Positions 1 to 5,388 of a stretch of 6,214 nucleotides of DNA are shown piece by piece. Source of the stretch: Bacteroidales bacterium (GTDB lineage Bacteria > Bacteroidota > Bacteroidia > Bacteroidales > UBA3824); the NCBI GenBank assembly GCA_016287995.1, contig JAEEXW010000189.1:1-6214 (forward strand). The letters run 5' to 3'. The notes below the pieces were generated by a model, which saw only the letters and a program-made list of their open reading frames with translations, was not told where the DNA came from and made no database searches. A program made the translations under genes and the position numbers. Every line of letters starts with the position of its first letter. Position 1 is the stretch's first letter.

Positions 1-1
1 A

Positions 2-235
2 ATTAAAGTACCCGAAGCGGGCTGTTTGGTATGTTATAACGGACATACTGAAATCTGCAAAAGTACGGACGGCAAAGTTAATACGGTTATTTCAGCAAAT
101 TCCCCTTTTACAGCGCAAGACGGCGGCGGTCAGGGAGTTGTGGAGCGAACTCGTACTGCGGGCGCACCGATACAAGGCGACAAGGGCAAGGTTGAGCCGT
201 TTTTGGGCTATATCAGAATAAAAAAACTTTCTTAA
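2..235 (+). CDS. 3' end of an unrecognised protein (partial)
   Basis: The reading frame is open from the first bases of the window to a TAA, giving about 77 C-terminal residues, so the gene almost certainly starts upstream. A TTG at 26 could be called as a start, but nothing resembling a ribosome binding site precedes it and the frame continues before it. The visible part has two cysteines near its start (GCLVCYNG), a glycine-rich patch (QDGGGQG) and a basic C terminus (IRIKKLS). I see no membrane segment and do not recognise a family. Only 15 bases separate it from the next gene, and they hold that gene's Shine-Dalgarno sequence, so the two are probably co-transcribed. By position it may be another structural gene, but that is inference from context alone. 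Confidence 0.6.
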   Translation: MKVPEAGCLVCYNGHTEICKSTDGKVNTVISANSPFTAQDGGGQGVVERTRTAGAPIQGDKGKVEPFLGYIRIKKLS

Positions 236-250
236 AAAAGGAGTTAAGAA

Positions 251-1711
251 ATGTATACATTATATCAAAGAACCGAGGAAGTATTTGATTTGGCAGGACA
301 ATCGGTCGGGTGGCAAACAAAACCCGTTCTTTTTCCTGATACATTTTTCTTGTATTCAGGATTGAAGTATAATTGGGACGAATATACCGTAGAATATAAG
401 AAAAAAGTTTACGAATTTGGGCATTTGTTAGAAACAGATTCTAATTTGCCGGCAATAACAGATTGGTTGTCTGTATTTGGCAATTCTATTGTATTTGAAT
501 ATTATAAAAACAAAACAGAAGAGTATCAGGATAATCCGAGCGGCAACGTTGACAACGTTAATAAAATGTACTATAAAAGTGGTATCGTTGACCGTTATAT
601 TATCAAACACAAATACGACAAGGCAGACCACTGCATTGTCCGCATATCACTTGAACCGAAAGACGGTGTTGCTACCGTCAATACAAACGGTTATTCAACG
701 CAAATACAGAATAAAGAGCAAGATTTGAATGATTTGTTAGCAATACCTAATTACGGCGTATCTATAACAGAGCAAGAGGTGGAAATACAACCCGATGAAA
801 CGTCCCAGTCTGAACAACAAGGTAATTCAACATCAACGCCTCAGCCTGCAACAAAAATAATAAAAAAAGTTGCCGTTACGCAAAAATCAAATTGCGTTTT
901 GTTGTCGCATAATGAGAATATGTATCCTGTATTGACAGATGCGCTTATTATGACAGAAACAGATGCTAAAATGATTGTAACATACACTAATACAAATTGG
1001 GAACTTGCAGCGGTTACTTTTACAACTGATAATGTTGTTGTTAGCGAAATTCCAATGAATGATGTTACACCCGAAACGGAACAAATTACGCCTATTGAAA
1101 TCTTTAATCAAGACAGACAGCAGCAATATGTAGCGTTAGTATTTTCGCATAATAGCGGTCAGTTGCCCTCTATTGGAGAAATTTCACAAGAAGCGTTAGG
1201 GCTTACGGTTGATATGAAGAAATGGAGAATATTGACCTTTGTAAACTTTGATGCAGAAAATAATGATAAAACAGAAAACTACATATCAGGCGAGCAATTA
1301 ACGCTTGACCCGCTTGAAAAAGAGGGTTATATTTTTGATGGGTGGTTTTCTTCTGATGACGAATCAAATGTAACTCCGTTGAAATCAATAGTTGTTTCGC
1401 AAGATTTGAGCGTTTATGCACGTTGGCGTAAAATCGTAAAAATTAAATTATATAACATTGACGGCAAAGGTAAGGAGAAAGAAAAAACTTGTTATCAAGG
1501 TGATAGCAAGTTAAAGAATGATTTGAAGTCTGAATTAAACTATGATAATAGTAAATATGTGTTCGATGATTTTTATTACTACGAAAATGAAATAAAAGGT
1601 CAAAGTGTTTCGTTCCCGTTGGTTTTAGAAGTTAATGATGTTGATATTTATTGTGGTTTTACTTTAAAACCAATAGAAGAAGGAGGTGGAAATGGCAGCG
1701 CAGGTATTTAA
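251..1711 (+). CDS. Probable phage virion surface/fibre protein with InlB-type repeat
   Basis: The 486-residue protein starts at an ATG preceded by GGAG (240-243) with a 7-base spacer. It has no obvious signal peptide or membrane segment. Residues 1-170 are an aromatic-rich region I do not recognise. Residues 174-202 are a Q/S/T/P-rich likely linker. Residues 215-325 look beta-rich. Residues 325-392 match the Listeria-Bacteroides (InlB B / Flg_new) repeat pattern: a TFVNFD strand, a G-Y-IFDGWF core, and a closing D-L-VYARW. Residues 394-473 look like a second, degenerate copy. The C terminus is a short flexible GGGNGSAGI. In known proteins this repeat is a small beta-grasp-like extracellular module used in surface proteins and adhesins. 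With a tail-fibre-like gene two genes downstream, a virion-exposed, possibly host-binding role is inferred. The last 20 bases overlap the next gene. It could instead be a baseplate or capsid-decoration protein. Confidence 0.65.
   Translation: MYTLYQRTEEVFDLAGQSVGWQTKPVLFPDTFFLYSGLKYNWDEYTVEYKKKVYEFGHLLETDSNLPAITDWLSVFGNSIVFEYYKNKTEEYQDNPSGNVDNVNKMYYKSGIVDRYIIKHKYDKADHCIVRISLEPKDGVATVNTNGYSTQIQNKEQDLNDLLAIPNYGVSITEQEVEIQPDETSQSEQQGNSTSTPQPATKIIKKVAVTQKSNCVLLSHNENMYPVLTDALIMTETDAKMIVTYTNTNWELAAVTFTTDNVVVSEIPMNDVTPETEQITPIEIFNQDRQQQYVALVFSHNSGQLPSIGEISQEALGLTVDMKKWRILTFVNFDAENNDKTENYISGEQLTLDPLEKEGYIFDGWFSSDDESNVTPLKSIVVSQDLSVYARWRKIVKIKLYNIDGKGKEKEKTCYQGDSKLKNDLKSELNYDNSKYVFDDFYYYENEIKGQSVSFPLVLEVNDVDIYCGFTLKPIEEGGGNGSAGI
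1223..1426 (+). other. InlB-type (Listeria-Bacteroides) repeat domain
   Basis: This region encodes residues 325-392 of the 486-residue protein. The hallmarks are all present: an opening beta strand (ILTFVNFD), a central G-E-x-L followed by EKEGYIFDGWF, and a closing strand ending in VYARW. This is the usual order and roughly the usual length, about 65-70 residues, for the family. The assignment rests on motif recognition only. Confidence 0.75.
1430..1669 (+). other. Degenerate second InlB-like repeat
   Basis: Residues 394-473 of the same protein follow the same layout as the preceding repeat: a first strand (VKIKLYNIDG), a mid Y-Q-G-D turn, then YVFDDFYYYEN in the place of YIFDGWF, and VNDVDIYCGF in the place of QDLSVYARW. 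The family's usual glycine-tryptophan pair is replaced by D-F, so this is called on pattern alone. Confidence 0.45.
1681..1687 (+). promoter_or_regulatory. Strong Shine-Dalgarno site inside the upstream gene
   Basis: AGGAGGT lies inside the 3' end of the 486-residue protein gene, 4 bases before the ATG at 1692. It decides the start of the next gene: an in-frame GTG at 1686 overlaps the Shine-Dalgarno sequence itself and cannot be served by it, so ATG 1692 is preferred. Confidence 0.75.
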
Positions 1712-1997
1712 TCCTTTTTTGGAATTTGATTTTCAAATGCATAATAAAGGTAACGGCAGCGGCTCTGATATGAGCGGCTGCACTTGCAATGATATATTAC
1801 TATATTTGAAAGACATACGCGACCGTTTAAAGAGAATCGAACAAAAGGTAGGAATAGAAACCGAACCTGTTGAATATGATTTGTATTGGGAAGATTTGAG
1901 TATTAATTACGAAAATCCGATACAACCGTATTGGGAAGATTTAACCGTAAATTACGAGCATCAAAACCAACCGAATTGGGAAAATATTAATAATTAA
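1692..1997 (+). CDS. Small protein with short coiled coil and 15-residue C-terminal repeats
   Basis: This 101-residue protein begins at ATG 1692 and overlaps the preceding gene by 20 bases. A strong AGGAGGT site supports the start, and the overlap suggests translational coupling. Residues 1-16 (FNPFLEFDF region) are hydrophobic and aromatic. A short glycine/serine stretch with two cysteines (SGCTC) follows. Residues 33-55 form a probable amphipathic helix or coiled coil (LLYLKDIRDRLKRIEQKV). The C-terminal third is a tandem repeat on the theme YWEDLxxNYExxxQP, with two full copies and a truncated third (NWENINN). I do not recognise a family. Its place between two large surface-type proteins suggests a small virion component, an oligomerising connector, or an assembly helper for the fibre. 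That is inference from neighbours and the coiled coil only. Confidence 0.7.
   Translation: MAAQVFNPFLEFDFQMHNKGNGSGSDMSGCTCNDILLYLKDIRDRLKRIEQKVGIETEPVEYDLYWEDLSINYENPIQPYWEDLTVNYEHQNQPNWENINN
1884..1997 (+). repeat. 45-bp in-frame tandem repeat (2.5 copies)
   Basis: Copies begin at 1884, 1929 and 1974, exactly 45 bases apart, each opening with (T/A)ATTGGGAA. They encode YWEDLSINYENPIQP, YWEDLTVNYEHQNQP and NWENINN. The period is a multiple of three, so copy-number change would keep the frame. The third copy is truncated by the stop codon. Confidence 0.85.
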
Positions 1998-2010
1998 AAA
2001 ATAAAAGAAA

Positions 2011-4248
2011 ATGGCTGAACAACAGACACAAACACAAACAGATGTTACTACACAACTGCATAAAATCAAATTCTTGTTTCTAAACTCGTGGGAACAATTT
2101 GAGCAGTTGACAGACAAAGACAAGTACTTTTATTACTACGTAATGTTCGCGGACGGAACGATGTGGACACAAGGAGTAAGGTATAATAGATTTATTGCGG
2201 GAAAGGGTATCACTATCAACGGCAATACTATATCTATATCAGGTAGTTATGCTCCGCAAGTACAAAATATTGAAACATACATTCCTGCAACGGGTGATAT
2301 TATTCAGTATACCGGTCAGGATACTACTCACGATAATATGCAGTTAAAAAACGGGCGATTTTACAAGTTTAACGGCACGAATTGGATTCCACAACCCGTT
2401 ACGGATATTGAATTAACACCTGAACAAATGGCAGCCTTAAAAGGCGACAAAGGCGACAAAGGCGATTCATTTAAGTATGAAGATTTCACGCCTGAACAAC
2501 TTGCTACACTCAAAGGTGCTAAGGGGGACAAAGGTGATACGGGAGAAAGAGGGGCGGACGGAGCAAAAGGCGACAAAGGCGACCCGTTCAAATATTCTGA
2601 TTTCACGTCCTCTCAACTTGCAGCCCTAAAAGGCGAAAAAGGTGCTGACGGAGCAAAGGGCGACAAAGGCGATTCTTTTAAGTACGAAGATTTTACGCCT
2701 GAACAACTTGCAGCCTTAAAAGGCGAAAAAGGCGACAAGGGCGATTCATTTAAGTATGAAGATTTTACGCCTGAACAACTTGCAGCCTTAAAAGGCGACA
2801 AGGGCGACAAAGGGGACGGCGCAGAATATACCGCAGGATTTGGTATTACAATTCAAAATAATGTAATTTCGATTACAGACAAATACACGCCGCAAGTATC
2901 TAATATCTCCGATTACGTAGCCAAAGAGGGTGATGTTATATTCTACACAGGCGAAGATACCGAAACGCTCAAATACGGCAAATTCTACAAATTTGAAAAC
3001 TTGGAGTGGAAGCCTATATCACATAACAACACAACTTATACCGCAGGTGAGGGTATTAAGATTGAGAAAAATATTATTTCCACAACGGGTAAATATACCC
3101 CGCAAGTGTCTGATATTACCAATTTTGTAGCAAAAGAGGGCGATTTAATTCAGTATACGGGTGAAGATACTGAAAAGTTCAAATACGGCAAATTCTACAA
3201 GTACGAAAATTCGGAATGGAAAGAGGTTGTGGGTGGCTCAAACAAGGTTTCCAACAGCCAAAAGGTAACAAAATTTTTCTCCGCCAACGATGAACTTGAA
3301 GAAAACGAAGTTGCGCAATATCAAGGTGAAACGGACGAAGAAAACGGATTGATAAACTGGTTTTTTTACAAGAAAGTATCATCAAATTCAGGCAATAAAA
3401 TTATACCTGTCGGTACGTGTGCTGTTGAGTTTTCTTCAAACGTAATAATACAAGATGATGTATTAAAAAAACAAATACTTGATTCTCCAATTTTTTATAA
3501 ATTAGGTGAAACCATTACTTTTCAGCAATATGATAACGAAAATTCGCATACACCATATCACGAGGATACGGTTTACGAAAACAAATTTTCAGTTCCCAAG
3601 GTTGGTGATGTGTATTTGTATTATATTAATTATTGGACACAACAATGCTCTGTCCGTCGTGTTATTGATGTAAGAGAAAATGCAGAATTTTTTATTATTG
3701 TTGATGATACTAACTATGAGCATTTTTGGAAAAAGAAAGGTTGGGAATACTTATACCATAAAGACACATTTGATATTTTTGAGAATAACAATGGTCTGAA
3801 ATTTTTGTTCAGGAAGAGTGGACTGAATTATAATAATATCTCTTTGTATCCTAACTTTGAACGTGATGGTTATGAATACTCAGCGGTATTTTTTACCGCT
3901 GACGAATATTTCACAACAGAAGACTCAGAAATAAAAGTGTATAGGACAATAGAAGAAGTTTCTTTCCAAGGCAAAGGAACTTGGCAACGTGTAGATGTTC
4001 AGCCAAATCCTAACACGCCCAAAATTCTCTCTCTCTCAAATATTACCGATTTGACGGAGTTAATAACGCCTAATCAGTTGAAAGAAAACGATTTATTAAT
4101 CTTAACGGACGTAGAAGAAAACAAAGATTATTCATACTCTGTTAACGGAAAAACGAAAACTTTTAGAGGAAACCCCGACTTTGATTTGATGTTTCGGTGC
4201 GCAACGAACAACGAATTTAAGCCGATAATGTTTTCTCCGATAGTATAA
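2011..4248 (+). CDS. Collagen-like, modular phage tail-fibre protein
   Basis: This 745-residue protein starts at ATG 2011, 13 bases after the preceding stop, with only an A-rich leader and no clear Shine-Dalgarno site. Residues 1-60 form a probable attachment region (FLFLNSWEQFEQL, YYYVMFADGTMW). Residues 61-128 are the first copy of a module (AGKGITINGNTIS ... Y-PQV ... GDIIQYTG ... GRFYKFNGTNW). Residues 145-270 hold five collagen-like Gly-X-Y blocks separated by FKYEDFTPEQLAALKG cassettes. Residues 273-340 and 343-407 are two more copies of the module, 70 residues apart. Residues 420-456 look like a decayed fourth copy. Residues 460-745 are unrecognised, aromatic-rich and possibly the receptor-binding or trimer-tip part. 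Collagen-like repeats and AG-GI-I-x-N-IS motifs are common in phage fibres and tend to form trimers. A chaperone-type C-terminal peptidase domain is not apparent. A bacterial collagen-like surface protein is the alternative, but there is no signal peptide or anchor. Confidence 0.8.
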   Translation: MAEQQTQTQTDVTTQLHKIKFLFLNSWEQFEQLTDKDKYFYYYVMFADGTMWTQGVRYNRFIAGKGITINGNTISISGSYAPQVQNIETYIPATGDIIQYTGQDTTHDNMQLKNGRFYKFNGTNWIPQPVTDIELTPEQMAALKGDKGDKGDSFKYEDFTPEQLATLKGAKGDKGDTGERGADGAKGDKGDPFKYSDFTSSQLAALKGEKGADGAKGDKGDSFKYEDFTPEQLAALKGEKGDKGDSFKYEDFTPEQLAALKGDKGDKGDGAEYTAGFGITIQNNVISITDKYTPQVSNISDYVAKEGDVIFYTGEDTETLKYGKFYKFENLEWKPISHNNTTYTAGEGIKIEKNIISTTGKYTPQVSDITNFVAKEGDLIQYTGEDTEKFKYGKFYKYENSEWKEVVGGSNKVSNSQKVTKFFSANDELEENEVAQYQGETDEENGLINWFFYKKVSSNSGNKIIPVGTCAVEFSSNVIIQDDVLKKQILDSPIFYKLGETITFQQYDNENSHTPYHEDTVYENKFSVPKVGDVYLYYINYWTQQCSVRRVIDVRENAEFFIIVDDTNYEHFWKKKGWEYLYHKDTFDIFENNNGLKFLFRKSGLNYNNISLYPNFERDGYEYSAVFFTADEYFTTEDSEIKVYRTIEEVSFQGKGTWQRVDVQPNPNTPKILSLSNITDLTELITPNQLKENDLLILTDVEENKDYSYSVNGKTKTFRGNPDFDLMFRCATNNEFKPIMFSPIV
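2191..2394 (+). repeat. Fibre module copy 1
   Basis: Residues 61-128 of the fibre protein: FIAGKGITINGNTIS, then a Y-APQV strand, GDIIQYTGQDT, and GRFYKFNGTNW. It has about four extra residues (around HDNMQ) compared with the later copies and sits before the collagen-like region. Confidence 0.75.
2443..2820 (+). repeat. Collagen-like Gly-X-Y blocks with FTPEQLAALKG cassettes
   Basis: Residues 145-270 hold 22 Gly-X-Y triplets in five blocks of 3, 8, 5, 3 and 3, dominated by GDK, GEK, GAK and GAD. They are separated by four cassettes on the theme (S/P)FKYEDFTPEQLAALKG at residues 153, 192, 222 and 246. A partial cassette (IELTPEQMAALKG) precedes the first block. Cassette DNA copies are close to identical, and spacing differs only by whole triplets. 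Collagen-like stretches in phage fibres usually make trimeric triple-helical shafts. Confidence 0.9.
2827..3030 (+). repeat. Fibre module copy 2
   Basis: Residues 273-340: YTAGFGITIQNNVIS, KYTPQVSNISDYVAKEGD, FYTGEDTETLKYGKFYKF, and a W. The DNA shares long identical stretches with copy 3 exactly 210 bases downstream, for example around TATACCGCAGG and AAATACGGCAAATTCTACAA. Confidence 0.85.
3037..3231 (+). repeat. Fibre module copy 3
   Basis: Residues 343-407: YTAGEGIKIEKNIIS, KYTPQVSDITNFVAKEGD, QYTGEDTEKFKYGKFYKY, and a W. It is a direct tandem neighbour of copy 2 with no length change, which suggests recent duplication. A much weaker fourth version may follow at residues 420-456 (VAQYQGETDEE ... 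WFFYKK). Confidence 0.85.
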
Positions 4249-4283
4249 TTAACTTAATTACAAACAATTAAAAATTTAGGAAA

Positions 4284-4472
4284 ATGGCAGAAGAATCACC
4301 TAAAATTATTGCTGTCGAAAAATCGTCAGGCGACAACGCTATGACCTCAGCAGCATTAATGAACGCGCTTAATAGCGCACGTAACAACCCCGCCGAGATG
4401 TTGGCTATTCTGAATAATAACGGCATTGGCGGCAATCGTAGTTACAGAAGCAACGATAAATTGGCTGAATGA
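4284..4472 (+). CDS. Small unrecognised protein, possibly frameshifted at its end
   Basis: The 62-residue product starts at ATG 4284, 35 bases after the fibre gene, with a weak AGG three bases upstream. The start is otherwise supported only by position and frame. The protein is soluble-looking. Residues 20-46 are probably helical (MTSAALMNALNSARNNPAEMLAILNN), followed by a glycine/asparagine-rich tail. I do not recognise a family. The frame ends at TGA 4470. The +1 frame past that point keeps protein-like codons up to a TAA at 4525-4527, reading WLNDVDSPYSEDTK and onward. A one-base indel near the TT at 4461-4462 would give an 80-residue protein ending just before the next gene's ribosome binding site. 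Whether the short or long form is real cannot be settled here. Confidence 0.6.
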   Translation: MAEESPKIIAVEKSSGDNAMTSAALMNALNSARNNPAEMLAILNNNGIGGNRSYRSNDKLAE

Positions 4473-4539
4473 TGTAGACTCTCCGTATAGCGAAGATACA
4501 AAAATTTGGTCATATTTAAAACATTAAATTTTCAATTTC

Positions 4540-4545
4540 GGAGGG
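4540..4545 (+). promoter_or_regulatory. Strong Shine-Dalgarno site for the holin-like gene
   Basis: GGAGGG lies 3 bases before the ATG at 4549. It is one of the strongest sites in the window and stands in contrast to the AT-rich leaders of the 2011 and 5047 genes, so this small membrane protein may be translated more efficiently than its neighbours. Confidence 0.7.
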
Positions 4546-4548
4546 ATT

Positions 4549-4878
4549 ATGGAAACTACTGAATTTGTGAATGTTTTTCAGTCGCTCGCCTATCCCGTAG
4601 CCGTAAGCGCAATTCTTTTTTTCGCAATATGGTGCTTTGGTAAGCAGATGTTGGCGGATATAAGAGAACGAGATAAACAAGCGGTTACGACAAACGAAAA
4701 GTATATCGCATATTTACAAATGTCAAACGTTGAATTAACGGCTGCGCTCAAAGAAAATGCCACCGCGTCTAAGGAAAATGCAATGGCACTAAAAGAAACA
4801 GCGCAAGCATTAAACCGATTTTCTTTGATACTTGAACGTATCGAAGATAAACTTGAAATTAAAAAGGAACAAAAATGA
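4549..4878 (+). CDS. Small membrane protein with coiled-coil tail, holin-like (BhlA/UviB type)
   Basis: The 109-residue protein starts at ATG 4549 behind GGAGGG. Residues 9-31 form one hydrophobic helix (LAYPVAVSAILFFAIWCF). A basic stretch follows (KQMLADIRERDK), so by the positive-inside rule the C terminus should face the cytoplasm. Residues 60-105 are helical, and residues 66-93 show a clean seven-residue repeat (ALKEN, ASKEN, ALKET, ALNR) suggesting self-assembly through a coiled coil. One N-terminal membrane helix with a long charged helical tail is the layout of BhlA/UviB-type holin-like proteins, which are small phage or bacteriocin membrane proteins linked to lysis or release. No single diagnostic residue is visible, so the family call is by architecture. 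The ATGA overlap with the next small membrane protein suggests they act together. No endolysin is present here. Confidence 0.65.
   Translation: METTEFVNVFQSLAYPVAVSAILFFAIWCFGKQMLADIRERDKQAVTTNEKYIAYLQMSNVELTAALKENATASKENAMALKETAQALNRFSLILERIEDKLEIKKEQK
4744..4827 (+). repeat. 21-bp heptad repeat in the holin-like gene
   Basis: Four diverged units of seven codons encode residues 66-93, with A-L/S-K-E-N/T recurring every seven residues. This fits a coiled coil of low hydrophobicity, with alanine at many core positions. The DNA copies have diverged, so this is a protein-level rather than a recent DNA repeat. Confidence 0.6.
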
Positions 4879-5021
4879 ATGACTTGTTAAATTTTAAACG
4901 AGAAACTTCTCTCGGCGATATGGGGTCGTGGTGCAGTGAACACCCGATTTTGACGTTTTTACTCGCGGGGTCGGCGATTTCCGCAGTCGTAAACATCGTA
5001 AAAAGTTTCAAACAAAAATAG
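4875..5021 (+). CDS. 48-residue single-pass membrane protein, possible holin partner
   Basis: This small gene starts at ATG 4875, overlapping the preceding stop as ATGA, with AAGGA about six bases upstream, and ends at TAG 5019-5021. The product has a polar, partly acidic N terminus (residues 1-22, MNDLLNFKRETSLGD...), one hydrophobic helix at about residues 24-43 (PILTFLLAGSAISAVVNIV) and a basic tail (KSFKQK). The helix is rich in small residues (AGSAISA), which favours helix packing. Family membership cannot be told from so short a sequence. The coupled start, good ribosome binding site and membrane neighbour argue that it is a real gene. A second holin, an antiholin or a spanin-like accessory protein are all possible. 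It has no lipobox cysteine, so a lipoprotein spanin is unlikely. Confidence 0.6.
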   Translation: MNDLLNFKRETSLGDMGSWCSEHPILTFLLAGSAISAVVNIVKSFKQK

Positions 5022-5046
5022 TAAATTTAATTTAATTAATTTAAAA

Positions 5047-5388
5047 ATGAAAAAGACAGTTGAAGAATTAAAAGAGCAATTCGCACCGGGTAAATACCTG
5101 TCTGCACAAGATTTTGCGGATATTTTTGATAGCATCATTGGTGCTGCGAGTGTAAAAGTTTTAAAAGTAAGTGGAAATGGTACTATTAATCACGCATACA
5201 CTTATCCTGAAAGCACACTTCCCGAAGATACACTTGTAATTATTGTTAATACGGGTTCTGATAATGTTACTACGCAGTATTCTTACAGCACTAATAAAAC
5301 GGTTACAATTCCGCCAAAAGGCGCAGCCGCATTTATTACAAGTAATGAATCTGATGAATGGTATTTAATAGGCGTACCCGTACAATAA
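5047..5388 (+). CDS. Small probable virion-associated protein
   Basis: The 113-residue protein starts at ATG 5047 after an extremely AT-rich leader without a Shine-Dalgarno site. Residues 1-32 (TVEELKEQFAPGKYLSAQDF, then ADIFDSI) resemble a short N-terminal helical segment I associate with phage tail-related proteins of Bacteroidota, usually written as ELK..F..G...T..DFADLIDS. That match is from memory of the pattern. Residues 33-113 look like a small beta-sandwich: alternating hydrophobic strands (VKVLKVSGNGTI, TLVIIVNTG, TVTIPPKGAAAFI, EWYLIGVPV). The IPPKGAAAFI segment recalls small virion or decoration beta domains. There is no signal peptide or membrane segment. The stop overlaps the ATG of the glycosyltransferase gene as TAATG, suggesting coupled translation. 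A tail tip, fibre or decoration subunit is the best inference. Confidence 0.6.
   Translation: MKKTVEELKEQFAPGKYLSAQDFADIFDSIIGAASVKVLKVSGNGTINHAYTYPESTLPEDTLVIIVNTGSDNVTTQYSYSTNKTVTIPPKGAAAFITSNESDEWYLIGVPVQ

Noticed and set aside
26..235. Complete small gene starting at TTG 26
   Set aside because: The frame is open upstream to the window edge and no ribosome binding site precedes the TTG, so a 3' partial gene is more likely.
428..1421. Three minus-strand open frames and one plus-strand alternative frame
   Set aside because: They all lie within the 486-residue protein gene, and their compositions (many C, I, F, N) are typical of shadow frames in AT-rich DNA.
2361..2810. Two minus-strand frames rich in S-P-L-S-P repeats
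   Set aside because: They are the reverse reading of the collagen-like Gly-X-Y codons. The repeat structure is explained by the plus-strand fibre gene, which covers both fully.
2443..2820. CRISPR-like spaced repeats
   Set aside because: The regular DNA repeats are in-frame codons for collagen triplets and FTPEQLAALKG cassettes. Spacers are not unique sequence and unit lengths vary by whole triplets.
4249..4283. AT-rich inter-gene leader as promoter
   Set aside because: It is only 35 bases of low-complexity A/T between co-directional genes. No defined -35/-10 or -33/-7 pair can be supported.
4473..4548. Promoter or terminator in the largest non-coding gap
   Set aside because: A TTTG at 4505-4508 has no matching Bacteroidota-type TAnnTTTG at proper distance, and there is no GC-rich hairpin with a T-tract. 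The gap is better explained by the +1 frame plus a ribosome binding site.
5358..5387. Upstream in-frame ATG as start of the glycosyltransferase
   Set aside because: It would add ten residues (VFNRRTRTI type) that do not fit the family N terminus and would overlap the preceding gene by 31 bases. ATG 5388 gives the TAATG junction.
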